Notes under the pieces: model-generated
Databases searched by the model: none
Seen by the model: the letters and a program-made list of their open reading frames with translations, nothing else
What the model was told of the DNA's origin: nothing
Shown here: in pieces, positions 32,893 through 42,313 of the stretch
How the letters are laid out: the number at the start of each line of letters is the position of its first letter
Position numbering within the stretch: the first letter of the stretch is position 1
Translations under genes and position numbers: made by a program
Source of the DNA: JAAXGI01 sp965206975
GTDB taxonomy: Bacteria > Gemmatimonadota > Gemmatimonadetes > Longimicrobiales > Gaopeijiaceae
Length of the DNA: 64,000 nt
Assembly (NCBI GenBank): GCA_965206975.1
Contig: OZ242253.1
Coordinates: forward strand, 372,001 to 436,000
Direction: 5' to 3'

Positions 32893-33120
32893 TGCCTTCT
32901 TCCTGGTCGTTGCATTCGTGGTTCCTGCCCACTGGCTGTTCAGTGGTATACAATATGCGCGGTCGTGCGACCAACCTGGTCGAAGGAGTTTCTTCCGCCA
33001 TCGTTTTGGGACGGGCCGACCTGTAACGAGGATCCGGAGATCCGTCCCTCGAGGCCGGCGGAGGCCCGACGCTTGATGACGATCCGGACGGCCTTGACGG
33101 GCGGGGCCTCGCTGAGGAAT

Positions 33121-34747
33121 CTAGGAGTCTGCGCCGCAGAAGCACAGCTGACTGAGCCGAATGGTCATGGAGCCGTCCGCGGCGAGGCGGATCCGGGTGA
33201 TTGGGAGGTTGAGGACTTGTGTCTGCGACGGATCGGGAGAGCGGAATGGATGCGTTGGGGGGGCAAGAGAGCTACGAGAGCCCTCGCGCCGGCAGATGCG
33301 GGGGTGAACCCTCGTGCAGTCATGCCGCCTGAAGGGTGTGCAGCCGCTTCACATTGAGTGCCAGGCACACGAGGGTCCACTCGGCCCGGACCTTCTCGAG
33401 GCCCCGGAAGCTGAATCGTCGAAAGCCCATCACCTCCTTGATCCAGCCGATGGGCGCTTCGGCCTGCCACTTTCGCCGTGCGTAGCGTCTTCGACCATCT
33501 TCGCTCGCCAGCTTCTCGGCCATGCGGGCTTTCGCCGGATATTCCTCCTTGTCAACCGTGGGGGCGGCCTTGCCCTCCCGGGCCAGCGCCACATACCCAT
33601 CGATGTCTCGCTCTTCCAGTTCCTCGAGATCCCGCTCGTTGCAATAGCCCGTGTCCGCCAGCACCTGCGCCGGCGTCTCGCCGTACGCTTGCGCCACCGC
33701 GTCGACCATGGGCACCAGCTGGCCCTGGTCGCTCGCGTTGTCCGTCACCTCGGCCCCGACCACCAGCTGGTTCTCCCCCTCCACGACCGCCTGTGCGTTG
33801 TAGCACTGCTGGAACCCCTCCGAACTCGTCTTCATGATCCGGCTCTCAGGGTCCGTGAAGTTGCTCTGCGCCGCCTCGTCCGGCTCTCCGTACTCCCGCT
33901 TGTAGGGCCTGCCGCCCTTCGGGTTGCGCGTCTGCCCCGGCTTGCGGCCCCGTGCGTCGTCCGCCGCTCTCTGCTCGGCTTCCAGGCGCGCCTTCGCCTC
34001 CCGGATCGCCGCCAGCCGGTCCTCGCGCCGCCTGAGCTCCTCCGGCACCTCGTCTCCGCAAGCTTCCTCCCCGTAGCGCTCGTCTTCCGCTTCGTCCACC
34101 GCCTCGGCTTTCTCCAGCAACCCCTTGATCTCCCCTCTCAGCCCCCGGATCTCCGCCTCCAGCCCAGCCTCCTCCTTGACCATCCGGCCGTAGCTCATCG
34201 CCTTGCGCTTGCTCGCCTTCGCCCGAACCTTCGTCCCGTCCACCGACACCCTGCCAAGCCCCGCCAGCCCCAAGGCCCGCGCGAGCATCACCACCTCCAC
34301 GAACACCGCCCGGAAATCCCCGAGATGGCGCCTGCGGAACTCGCACAGCGTCCGGTGCTTCGGGAAGTTCCCCGCCGCCAGCATCCGAAACGCAACATCC
34401 TCCTCCAGCTTCCTCGCCATCTTGCGCGACGAGAAGGTGCCCGTCGCATACGCGTAGATCAGCACCTTCACCATCGTCCGCGGGTCGTACGGCGAGTTGC
34501 GCCGCCCGTCCCCCCGGTACCCCGCCCGTAGAACGCACCCAGATCCACCGCGTCCGCCAGGTCGCTCACATGGTGCGCCAAATGACCCTCCGACACCCAC
34601 TCCCGAAGATCCGGAGGCAGCAGCAACATCTGCTCCGGATCGTACGGTCGAAACGTCGTTCCCATTCACCCCCCTCCGTGTGCCGCAAACCTCCCCAATG
34701 CCCTGCCACCAAAGATAGCCGCAGGGTTCTGCGGCGCAGACTCCTAG
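33121..34747 (-). mobile_element. IS1182-family insertion sequence with 21-bp perfect inverted repeats
   Basis: CTAGGAGTCTGCGCCGCAG plus AA at 33121-33141 is the exact reverse complement of the segment at 34727-34747. The terminal CTAG at both ends may be part of the repeat or a 4-base palindromic target duplication. The element holds one frameshifted transposase gene on the minus strand and about 180 non-coding bases at its left end. Confidence 0.9.
33320..34665 (-). pseudogene. IS1182-family transposase, frameshifted near the N-terminus
   Basis: The N-terminus reads from ATG 34665 as MGTTFRPYDPEQMLLLPPDL and VSEGHLAHHVSDLADAVDLG. After AFYGRG the frame changes, and the rest continues as NSPYDPRTMVKVLIYAYATG, SRKMARKLEEDVAFRMLAAG and RVSVDGTKVRAKASKRKA, through ADTGYCNERDLEELEERDID to APIGWIKEVMGFRRFSFRGL. 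The lesion is at about 34515-34530, where two extra bases best explain the shift. Beyond that the frame is clean for over 380 codons. The DDE domain itself is uninterrupted, so a truncated or reinitiated product is possible, but it would lack the DNA-binding N-terminus. Confidence 0.85.
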
Positions 34748-35081
34748 GCGCGGATTTACACTCGCGAGTGGATGGTCAGGAACGCAGGGCGGTCCGCCCC
34801 CCTATTTCCGGCACAATTCGGTCGCTGATTGGCCCGGTTCCAATCGCTACCAACCGCTCGCTCACCTCTATCTAGCAGCGGCAGGACACGCGTGCGCACC
34901 GAGACTGGAATCCGGTAGACCCACACGCCTGAGGGCTGGGACTGCGTGCGTCCGCCGTTGACCTCGCTCCTTCTATCAGGCGCCACGCTCGACCATTGAC
35001 TCTGTGGACGCTGCCGCGAACGACTGAACGGCTGCGGGATCTTGGCAGGGTGGGTTCGCCGCTGCATGCGGGGAGGTGACG
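34748..35081. other. Gene-free stretch before the NUDIX gene
   Basis: No gene on either strand. The only useful signal is GGGAGG at 35071-35076 directly before the NUDIX start codon. Confidence 0.4.
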
Positions 35082-35591
35082 ATGGCGAGGGAGAAGACCG
35101 CACGGGTTCTGCTGTTCGACGGGGAGAACCGGTTGCTGCTCATGAAGCTCGAGCTCCCCGACACCGTCCGGGATCCAGGCAAACCGTGGCTGAGGTCGCC
35201 GTTCTGGGTGACCCTCGGCGGCAAGATGCAGGAAGGCGAGGATGTGTTCTCGACGGCTAGGAGGGAGATTGCCGAGGAGACCGGCCTCGAGAATGTCGCC
35301 GTCGGTCCCGCGGTCTGGCGCGGCCAGCAGTCCCTGGAGATCGACGGAGAGATCGTGGAATTAGACGAGACCTTCGTTGTCGCCCGGACCCGGCAGGCGT
35401 CCATCGGACGCGAGGGCTGGACGGCGGGCGAGCGGGATGTGATTGCCGAGATGCGATGGTGGGACCTGGGGGAGCTTGGGGAGATGGGCGAGACCGTCCT
35501 TCCGGTCATGCTACCACGATCGATTCGCGGGATCGCGGAGGGTCGATACGCGAAGAACGTCGTCTTCATCGACCTCGACGCGTGTCCCTGA
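35082..35591 (+). CDS. NUDIX-family hydrolase
   Basis: A 169-residue hydrolase of nucleoside-diphosphate-linked compounds. The NUDIX box is complete: GKMQEGEDVFSTARREIAEE followed by TGL, at about residues 48-70, matching GX5EX7REUXEEXGU. KTARVLLFDGENRLLLMKLE is the usual first strand pair. ATG 35082 with GGGAGG five bases upstream is chosen over the GTG two codons earlier. It stands alone at the border between accessory and core regions. The substrate (dNTP, ADP-ribose, ApnA or other) cannot be predicted. Confidence 0.9.
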   Translation: MAREKTARVLLFDGENRLLLMKLELPDTVRDPGKPWLRSPFWVTLGGKMQEGEDVFSTARREIAEETGLENVAVGPAVWRGQQSLEIDGEIVELDETFVVARTRQASIGREGWTAGERDVIAEMRWWDLGELGEMGETVLPVMLPRSIRGIAEGRYAKNVVFIDLDACP

Positions 35592-35691
35592 ACCAGCCCC
35601 TGGGGCGACCTTCTCTTCTCTGAAGCTGTTCGCATGATCATTCAAGATCGCGGGACCGCTAACGGGCCTCGCGGCGGACGCCATCCGCGAC

Positions 35692-36084
35692 TTGGCCGAC
35701 GAGCACGGATGGACCCCGAGCAGAGAAATCGGATGCGATCGCCTCCAACGTGCCCAACTCGCCCACGGCACGGCGATCTATCGAGCTTGCCGAACGGTGA
35801 AGGACGAGGCCGTGGAGGCGCTTCCGAAGGGGCCGGGGCTCCCCGGGGCCGAGATCCCCGAGGGTCACCGGACCTAGCGCCGCAACGTCGCGGGGAGCTG
35901 GATCGAGGTGCTCTGGCCGAAGCCGGAGTCCGGCGTTCCCCCGGGCGCCGAACCGGGGAGGGCGCTCAACCCCGCCATCTCCTGGCACGGCGCCCTCGAC
36001 GGGCGGGGGTGGGATCACTTCGACGAGCGCGCACCGGAGTGGGGAATCGTCCGGCCCGACCACTCCGCCGGGCCCGAGGTGTAG
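35692..36084 (+). pseudogene. Unrecognised reading frame interrupted by one stop codon
   Basis: One frame is open on both sides of a TAG at 35875-35877. It has protein-like composition on both sides: ADEHGWTPSREIGCDRLQRA and TAIYRACRTVKDEAVEAL before the stop, then VAGSWIEVLWPKPESGVPPG, SWHGALDGRGWDHFDERAPE and WGIVRPDHSAGPEV to a final TAG at 36082-36084. The Trp- and His-containing second part looks like real protein. I do not recognise the family; a sensor (Cache-like) or hydrolase C-terminus are guesses. No clear start codon with a ribosome-binding site is seen. Confidence 0.3.
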
Positions 36085-36106
36085 GCCCCCTCCCGCCCCG
36101 CGCTTC

Positions 36107-38239
36107 CTAGTAGTCGGCCAGCTCCCGGATCGCCCCGAGGACGTCCGCGACCTGGGGAAGGATCGCTGCCTCGAGCCTCGGAGCGTAGGCGACCCACACA
36201 TCGAGCGCCGCGACCCGCCGTACCGGAGCCTCGAGCCAGGGGAAGAGCTCGTCCGCGATCCTGGAGGCGACTTCGGCGCCCATCCCGAACGAGCGTGCGT
36301 CCTCGTGCGCGATGATCACCCGGTTCGTCTTCTGCACGGACTCGCCGACGCGCTCCATGTCGAGGGGGCTGATCGTGCGGAGGTCGATGACCTCCACGTC
36401 GATCTCGTCCGCCTCCCACGCGATCCGCGCGGCATCGAGGGAGCGTTTCACGAGCGCCCCGCAGGCGACGACTGTCACGTCCGCCCCGGGACGCACCACC
36501 TTCGCCTTCCCGAAGGGGATCATGAAGTCGTTGCCCGGATAGCTCCCCTTGTTGTGCACCTGCCGGTAGAGGTGCTTGTGCTCGAGGAAGAGGACCGGGT
36601 CGTCGCAGCGGATCGCGGTTCGGAGGAGCCCGTTCGCGTCGCGGGCCGTCGAGGGGAGGACCACCCGCACCCCGGGCGTATGGGCGAAGATGCCCGCGCC
36701 CGTCTGCGAGTGGTAGAGCGAGCCCCCCTTGAGATACCCCCCGTACGGGACGCGGATGACCATCGGGGCCGACCAGGCCCCGCCAGAGCGGTACCGGAGG
36801 GTGGCGACCTCGTTTCGGATCTGCTGCATCGCCGGCCAGATGTAGTCGAAGAACTGGATCTCGACGATGGGCTTGAGCCCGCGAACCGCCATCCCGTAGG
36901 CACGACCGACGATGTTCGCCTCCGCGAGGGGGGCGTTGAAGACCCGCTCCCCCCCGAAGGTGCGCTGAAGCCCGTGCGTGACCTTGAAGACGCCGCCCTT
37001 CCCCGGGACCTCGCCGAGCACTTCCTCCCGGGAGGCGTCCGCCACGTCCTGGCCGAAGCAGACGATCCTCGGATCCCTCTCCATCTCGTCCCGGAGGCAG
37101 ACCCTCAGGAGGTCCACCATCGTGTGCTCGCCCCCCCCGGCCTCGCGCTTCTCCTCTCCCTCCGTGTCGAAGCGGGGCGAGGTCGGGTCCACCTCCTCCG
37201 AGTAGAGCCACCGGAGCGCCGTATCCGGCTCTGGCTGAGGGCGCTCGACCGCCCGGTCCGCGTCCTGGGACACCTCCTCGGCGAGCGTCTCCGCGAGCTG
37301 GTCGAGCTCCTCCTCCTCCGCGAACCCCGCCTCGATGATCAGCGTCCGCGCCCTCAGGATCGGATCGCGCGTCTCCCGCTCCACGCGTTCGAGTGGGGGA
37401 CAGTAGACGCGATCGTCGTCCGACTCCGAGTGCGAGCTGAGGCGCACCGTATGCGCGTGAAGGAGGGCGGGCCCTCCCCCGGAGCGGGCGTGCTCGATCG
37501 CCTTCCCGCTCACGACCCAGGAGTCGATCAGGTCCGTTCCGTCGCACTGGAAGACCTCGAGATTCGGGAAGCCCTTGACGAGCTTGGAGATGCTCCCGCC
37601 GGTGGTCTGTACCTCGACCGGAACCGAGATCGCGTACTCGTTGTCCTCGATGACGAAGACGACGGGCAGACGCAGGTTCGACGCCGTGTTCAGCGCCTCC
37701 CAGAACTCGCCCTCCGACGTCGTGCCGTCCCCCCCGCAGACGATCACCACCTCGTCGTCGTCGAACTCCTCGATCCACTTCCTCATCTCGGGGAGACGCT
37801 TCGCCCGGTACGCGGCCTCCGCGGAACCCACCGCCTGCACGAACTGCGTGCCCGTCGGCGAGGAGACGCTGACCATGCGAAGCGCCGGCTCGCTGAAGTG
37901 GACAGGCATCTGGCGTCCGGCCGAGGCGCGGTCGTCGGCCGCCCCCGCCCCCTGGAGGAAGTGTTCGTAGGGCGTCTGGCCCATCGCGACCGCGAAGGGG
38001 CGGTCCCGGTAGTAGAGGTAGACCCAGTCGGATCCGGGGCGGAGGTGCCGGGTGATCGCCACCTGGATCGCCTCGTGCCCGGCCGCGGAGAGTTGGAAGA
38101 AGACCTTGCTCTGCCGCTTCAGGCTCATCTCCCGCTCGTCGGTGAGCCGGGAGGTGAGCATGAGCCGGTACATCTCGAGGTACTCGCTGGGCTCGAGCCC
38201 GCGAAGGTCTCGAACCGAGGTGGTCTCAGGTTGCGGCAT
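36107..38239 (-). CDS. Branched-chain 2-oxoacid dehydrogenase E1, alpha and beta subunits fused
   Basis: A 710-residue thiamine-diphosphate enzyme that decarboxylates 2-oxo acids (probably from Val, Leu and Ile) and passes the acyl group to the E2 lipoyl domain. Residues 1 to about 340 are the alpha subunit: AGHEAIQVAITRHLRPGSDW, YYRDRPFAVAMG, and the ThDP motif VCGGDGTTSEGEFWEALN. A Glu-rich linker follows. From about 370 the beta subunit reads TMVDLLRVCLRDEMERDPRI, FGQDVADASREEVLGEVPGK, APLAEANIVGRAYGMAVRG and a transketolase C-terminal domain from GADVTVVACGALVKRSL. Fused E1 chains are known in Bacteroidota and relatives. No E2 or E3 gene is adjacent. Confidence 0.93.
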   Translation of the reverse strand: MPQPETTSVRDLRGLEPSEYLEMYRLMLTSRLTDEREMSLKRQSKVFFQLSAAGHEAIQVAITRHLRPGSDWVYLYYRDRPFAVAMGQTPYEHFLQGAGAADDRASAGRQMPVHFSEPALRMVSVSSPTGTQFVQAVGSAEAAYRAKRLPEMRKWIEEFDDDEVVIVCGGDGTTSEGEFWEALNTASNLRLPVVFVIEDNEYAISVPVEVQTTGGSISKLVKGFPNLEVFQCDGTDLIDSWVVSGKAIEHARSGGGPALLHAHTVRLSSHSESDDDRVYCPPLERVERETRDPILRARTLIIEAGFAEEEELDQLAETLAEEVSQDADRAVERPQPEPDTALRWLYSEEVDPTSPRFDTEGEEKREAGGGEHTMVDLLRVCLRDEMERDPRIVCFGQDVADASREEVLGEVPGKGGVFKVTHGLQRTFGGERVFNAPLAEANIVGRAYGMAVRGLKPIVEIQFFDYIWPAMQQIRNEVATLRYRSGGAWSAPMVIRVPYGGYLKGGSLYHSQTGAGIFAHTPGVRVVLPSTARDANGLLRTAIRCDDPVLFLEHKHLYRQVHNKGSYPGNDFMIPFGKAKVVRPGADVTVVACGALVKRSLDAARIAWEADEIDVEVIDLRTISPLDMERVGESVQKTNRVIIAHEDARSFGMGAEVASRIADELFPWLEAPVRRVAALDVWVAYAPRLEAAILPQVADVLGAIRELADY

Positions 38240-38419
38240 CCTGGTGACTTCCGCTCCGGTTCCGCGTGCTGGTGCTCTGTCCCTAGAGGCAGAGGGCGGG
38301 GGGCGACCGGGTGCTCCCGATCTCCTTCCCGGGAAGTAGGCCCAGACAAGATACGGCGGCCCGGGGATCGGGCCAACCCGAGGGGCGCCGAGGCTCCGCC
38401 CCGCGCTCCGGGACCCCCG

Positions 38420-40507
38420 TTATGCGCCCGGGCGCAGCCGGCCGAGCTGCCCACGGAGCGTCCCCGGGTCCGTCGCCGGGAGCTCGCAGGCGAAGCTGCG
38501 GCAGACGAAGGCGGCGGGTCGCCCGTCGACGAGGCCACGCCCCTCGAGAAGGGGGGTGGCGGGGGCGGAACCCCCTGCCCCCGGCGCTCCTTCCGGGTCG
38601 GTGCCGGTGACGACGCGGGTCGGGAGGTAGGGCCGGTGCGCCTCGCGGAGGAGGGCGTCGGCCACCGGATCGCCCCGCCTCCCGATGACGGCGATCTCGA
38701 CGGGTGCGGCCACGAGGTGGCCGGCGACGGAGAGGAGGCGGCCGAAGGCGGCGGGGATCGCCTCCATCACGCGCGCCTCCCGTGCGACGATTCCCCCTGC
38801 GGCGCGGAGCCGCTCCTCGTCTCCGAGGAGCCGGCCGAGCCGCATCCGGAGCTCGGCGGCGAGTGCCGTCCCGGAGGGGATGGGGTTGTCGGTGACCTCG
38901 CGCGGCCGGATGAGGAGTGCCTCCCCGTCGGAGGGGGTGTCGTGGAGGAGGCCGCTTGCCTCGTCCCGGAAGCGCGCCTCGACCTCCAGATCGAGGCGGA
39001 TCGCCGCCTCGAGCCAGCGGCCCTCGAGCGTCGCCTCGTGAAGCGTGAGGAGCGCGTTCCCGAGTCCGGCGACGTCGTCGAGGAACCCGGGGATCTCTGC
39101 CTTCCCGCGGGAGAGCTGGTGGCGGAGCGGCCCGTCCGCGGAGAGGGCGGCCAGGAGCCACTCCGCCCCCCGCGCCGCCTCGTCCACGTACCTCCGCTCG
39201 CCGAGCGCCGCGCCCGCGTCCGCGAGGGCGCGGATCGCGAGCCCGTTCCACGACGCGAGGATCTTCTCATCCCGAAAGGGCGCCTCGCGCTCCCGCCTCG
39301 CCCGCCTCAGGATGGCCCTCGAGGCGCGAAGCCGCTCCTCGAGCGCCTCCCGGGGGATCCCCTCGCTTCGCGCCACGCCGGCCAGGTCGTGGGGGAGGTG
39401 GAGGATGCTCCGCCCCTCGTAGTTCCCGCCCTCCGAGACGTCGTAGCAGCGGGAGAAGAGGCGGGCCTCCTCCGCGGGGAGGTGGGCCTCCACCTCCTCC
39501 GGCGTCCAGAGGTAGAAGCGTCCCTCCTCTCCCTCCGAGTCCGCGTCCCTCGCGGTGTAGAACCCACCCTCGGGGGAGCGGAAGTCGTCCAGGAGGTCCT
39601 CGAGGATCTCGCGGCAGACTTCCTCGGGCCATCCCTCCCCCGTGAGCTGGTGGGCCCGGAGATAGACGTGGGCCAGGAGCGCGTTGTCGTAGAGCATCTT
39701 CTCGAAGTGGGGCACGAGCCACCGCTCGTCGACCGCGTAGCGGTGGAAGCCGCCCCCGAGCTGATCCCGGATCCCGCCCGCCGCCATGCTCCTGAGCGTC
39801 AGGAGCGCCGCGTCGAGCGCCTCGCCCTCCCCCGTGAGGGCGTAGCGGTCGAGGAGGAAGGCGAGGACCTCCGGCTGCGGGAACTTGGGGGCTCGCCCGA
39901 TCCCCCCGTGCACCGGATCGAGGAGGGAAAGGAGCTTCCGGACGGCCCGCGCCGGAAGGGCGGGGTCGAGCGTCGCTCCCTCCAGAGGCGCCTCCCCGTC
40001 GGCACTCACGTTCGACCGGAGGAGGAGCTCCCGGATCCGCTCCGCCGCCTCGCGGACGTCCCCCCGGCGATGGCTCCACGCCGCCTCGGCTCCGCGGAGG
40101 ACCTCCCGGAAGGACGGCATTCCGTGCCTCGGCTGGGGCGGGTAGTACGTTCCCCCGAAGAAGGGCTCTCCCTCCGGGGTCAGGAAGACGGTGAGCGGCC
40201 ACCCCCCGTGGCCCGTCAGCGCCTGGACGGCGCGCATGTAGATCGCGTCCAGGTCGGGGCGTTCCTCGCGGTCCACCTTCACGCTCACGAAGCCCTCGTT
40301 CATGAGCCGCGCTGTCTCCGGGTCCGCGAAGGACTCGCGCTCCATCACGTGGCACCAGTGGCAGGCGGAGTAGCCGATCGAGAGGAGGACCGGGCAGTCG
40401 CGCTCGCGCGCAAGCCGAAGCGCCGTCTCACCCCACGGATACCAGTCGACCGGGTTTTTCGCGTGCTGGCGGAGGTACGGGCTCGAGGCGTTCGCCAACC
40501 GGTTCAC
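38420..40507 (-). CDS. YyaL/DUF255-type thioredoxin-domain protein
   Basis: A 695-residue protein of the spermatogenesis-associated-20/YyaL family. The N-terminus has the family hallmark NRLANASSPYLRQHAKNPVD, WYPWGETAL and a thioredoxin-like fold with the SACHWCHVMERESF redox motif (CxxC) at about residue 48. A six-hairpin glycosidase-like (alpha/alpha toroid) domain fills the rest (GGIRDQLGGGFHRYAVDERW, VPHFEKMLYDNALLAH). The reaction is not established for the family. The start GTG at 40507 overlaps the stop of the 74-residue gene upstream (GTGA), so the two are translationally coupled. Confidence 0.92.
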   Translation of the reverse strand: MNRLANASSPYLRQHAKNPVDWYPWGETALRLARERDCPVLLSIGYSACHWCHVMERESFADPETARLMNEGFVSVKVDREERPDLDAIYMRAVQALTGHGGWPLTVFLTPEGEPFFGGTYYPPQPRHGMPSFREVLRGAEAAWSHRRGDVREAAERIRELLLRSNVSADGEAPLEGATLDPALPARAVRKLLSLLDPVHGGIGRAPKFPQPEVLAFLLDRYALTGEGEALDAALLTLRSMAAGGIRDQLGGGFHRYAVDERWLVPHFEKMLYDNALLAHVYLRAHQLTGEGWPEEVCREILEDLLDDFRSPEGGFYTARDADSEGEEGRFYLWTPEEVEAHLPAEEARLFSRCYDVSEGGNYEGRSILHLPHDLAGVARSEGIPREALEERLRASRAILRRARREREAPFRDEKILASWNGLAIRALADAGAALGERRYVDEAARGAEWLLAALSADGPLRHQLSRGKAEIPGFLDDVAGLGNALLTLHEATLEGRWLEAAIRLDLEVEARFRDEASGLLHDTPSDGEALLIRPREVTDNPIPSGTALAAELRMRLGRLLGDEERLRAAGGIVAREARVMEAIPAAFGRLLSVAGHLVAAPVEIAVIGRRGDPVADALLREAHRPYLPTRVVTGTDPEGAPGAGGSAPATPLLEGRGLVDGRPAAFVCRSFACELPATDPGTLRGQLGRLRPGA

Positions 40508-40728
40508 CGGCGTCTCCCCCCCGCTCCGTCGTCGGCCTCGAGGAGCTCCGCCTCGTCGAATATTCGGACGTCCCGTTCCCCGTCGAGCCGGACGGCGTAG
40601 CGGGTGGGAGCCCGGCGGTCGCGCGACAGCACCGTCCCGTCCCGTCCCGGGAGCTCGGGGTCGAGGGGGAAGGGCCCCCGGGTGACGGTGACACGCGCGC
40701 CCTCGCGGTAGCGCTGGATCCTGACCAT
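40504..40728 (-). CDS. Small conserved-looking protein coupled to the YyaL-type gene
   Basis: A 74-residue basic protein, MVRIQRYREGARVTVTRGPF with RDGTVLSRDRRAPTRYAVRL and DVRIFDEAELLEADD. The alternating strands and Gly turns suggest a small SH3- or KOW-like beta barrel. Its stop overlaps the start of the gene at 38420-40507 by four bases. No strong ribosome-binding site precedes ATG 40728. A function is not assigned; its frame is distinguished from shadows by the coupling and the plausible fold. Confidence 0.55.
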   Translation of the reverse strand: MVRIQRYREGARVTVTRGPFPLDPELPGRDGTVLSRDRRAPTRYAVRLDGERDVRIFDEAELLEADDGAGGRRR

Positions 40729-40765
40729 GGAAGGAGAACCCGGGGTGGCGGGATGAGGGCTCGGC

Positions 40766-41266
40766 TCAGGAAGCCGAGGCGAGGTCGGGGATCTGAACCC
40801 CCCGTGTGATCTGGCCCAGGACGAAGCGGGCCACGTCGTCCGGGGCGGCCGATCCCTCGCGGGCGACGATCCGCACGACCCGGATCTGGCGGTTGTCCGA
40901 GCAGACGAGGCTGAGGAGTGCGGCCGGGAGGCGGGCCGCCGCTTCCCCGGGGGGGTCGCCGGGTCCGCCGCCGGTGCCCGCGAAATCCAGCTCGGTCTCA
41001 GCCGGCGCCCCCTCCTCGAACTCCGAGCCGTCCACCGAGATCCCGACCACGGCCACACGCACGTCTCCATTCTCGAGGGAGCGCGTCATCTCCCCGAGCT
41101 CGGATTCGGCGACCGGGATCGTGGCGAGAAAGGAGGGGATCCCGCCTACGAGGAGCCCGAGGGAGAGCGCCGCATGCCCCTCCCCCGGGGCGGACGCGGG
41201 CCGGGGGTCCGCCACCGAGTGGAGGACCGGGTACTCGGGGCTTACGAAGGCACTCTGTTCCCTCAT
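40766..41266 (-). CDS. Protein of unknown function
   Basis: About 166 residues from ATG 41266 (MREQSAFVSPEYPVLHSVAD). An upstream in-frame start at 41374 would add 36 residues with no conserved look. Features: HAALSLGLLVGGIPSFLATI could be a hydrophobic core strand-helix pair; VRVAVVGISVDGSEFEEGAP and LSLVCSDNRQIRVVRIVARE are strand-rich. I recognise no family. The gene sits upstream of the 74-residue gene with a 37-base gap, so all three minus-strand genes may be one operon, and it is divergent from the operon starting at 41401. Confidence 0.6.
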   Translation of the reverse strand: MREQSAFVSPEYPVLHSVADPRPASAPGEGHAALSLGLLVGGIPSFLATIPVAESELGEMTRSLENGDVRVAVVGISVDGSEFEEGAPAETELDFAGTGGGPGDPPGEAAARLPAALLSLVCSDNRQIRVVRIVAREGSAAPDDVARFVLGQITRGVQIPDLASAS

Positions 41267-41400
41267 GAGGCGGCGGACCCTGAAGAGACTTCTGACGGGA
41301 GGGGTCGCGATGCTAACTTCTCCGCCGGGAGCTACCCCTGACAGGATGGCTGGGTCCCGGGCGGTCGGCTTCACTCTCCTTCACTGCCGCGGAGGTCGGG

Positions 41401-41649
41401 ATGGGACTAAGGCGCGCGATGGTCCGCCTGATCCTCCGCCGTCCCTGGCTCCTCCCCGATGCCGTCGGGCTCGCCTGGGCGAGCCGCGCGAGGGGGTGGT
41501 ACCGCCGCCCCCCCTTCCTCCCCCTCCCCCCGGACAGCTACCTCAGGTGGCGGATGGAGACCGCGTACGGGGATCCGGACGCCGAGCCGCCTCCCGAGGA
41601 GCTGGCGCGGTTCCTCAGGTGGGCGAGCCGCATGCGGCGACGGCGCTGA
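41401..41649 (+). CDS. Small conserved hypothetical protein upstream of coaE
   Basis: An 82-residue, Arg- and Trp-rich protein: MGLRRAMVRLILRRPWLLPD, AVGLAWASRARGWYRRPPFL, PPDSYLRWRMETAYGDPDAE. Its composition and its place before coaE match small proteins I associate with Gemmatimonadota, but no function is known. GCGGAGG lies five bases before the ATG. It is the first gene of a tight plus-strand operon that runs to 47317; the gap to coaE is 43 bases. Confidence 0.65.
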   Translation: MGLRRAMVRLILRRPWLLPDAVGLAWASRARGWYRRPPFLPLPPDSYLRWRMETAYGDPDAEPPPEELARFLRWASRMRRRR

Positions 41650-41692
41650 CCCCGGTGGGTGGCGGGCGCGCCGGGGTCCCGGGGGCTGGGGG

Positions 41693-42313
41693 ATGATCCA
41701 GATCGGCCTCACCGGGAACATCGGTTCCGGGAAGTCGACGGTCGCGAAGATCTGGGCCGGGGCGGGGATTCCCGTCGTGAGCGCCGACGAGCTGGCGCGG
41801 GAGGCCGTGCACCCCGGAGGGGTGGAGAACGCCCGGCTCCGGGAGATCTTCGGGGCTGGGCCCTTTCACCCGGACGGCTCCCTCGACCGGGACGCGATGC
41901 GGCGGCTGATCCTCGAGGATCAGCTGGCGAAGAGGCGGCTCGAGGAGGTCCTCCACCCGAAGATCCGGGCGCTCCGGGAAGCGCGGGTCGAGGAGGAGCG
42001 GGCGCGGGGCAGCCCTGCCGTCGCGAGCGAGGTGCCCCTCCTCTTCGAGGCCGGGCTCGAGGACGACTTCGATGTCGTCGTCCTCATCCACGCCCCGGAG
42101 CGGGCGCGGGAGCGCCGCCTCGTCGAACGGCGCGGGCTCTCCCGCGGGGAGGCGAGGCGGATGATGGCGGAGGGGGGGGATGCCGAGGCCAAGCTCGGGA
42201 GGACGGAGCACGTGATCGTGAACGACGGGGGGCTTGAGGAACTCGAGGAGGTGGCGCTCGCCCTCCTTCACCGGCTCGGGGTGCTGCCTCTGGAGGAGAG
42301 CCGTGGTGAGTGA
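41693..42313 (+). CDS. coaE: Dephospho-CoA kinase
   Basis: A 206-residue kinase for the last step of coenzyme A synthesis, adding the 3'-phosphate to dephospho-CoA. The P-loop is IGLTGNIGSGKSTVAKIW at residues 3-20; VVSADELAREAVHPGG, VLHPKIRALREARVEEE and VASEVPLLFEAGLEDDFDVV are the CoaE-specific segments, followed by the LID region RLVERRGLSRGEARRMM. ATG 41693 places the P-loop at the usual distance from the N-terminus. The gene's end overlaps the PHP gene start by 11 bases. Confidence 0.95.
   Translation: MIQIGLTGNIGSGKSTVAKIWAGAGIPVVSADELAREAVHPGGVENARLREIFGAGPFHPDGSLDRDAMRRLILEDQLAKRRLEEVLHPKIRALREARVEEERARGSPAVASEVPLLFEAGLEDDFDVVVLIHAPERARERRLVERRGLSRGEARRMMAEGGDAEAKLGRTEHVIVNDGGLEELEEVALALLHRLGVLPLEESRGE

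Noticed and set aside
36305..40600. A 1431-codon open frame on the plus strand
   Set aside because: It runs antisense to the 2-oxoacid dehydrogenase E1 and YyaL-type genes. Its Arg/Glu/Val/Leu-rich composition is that of a complement of GC-rich coding sequence.
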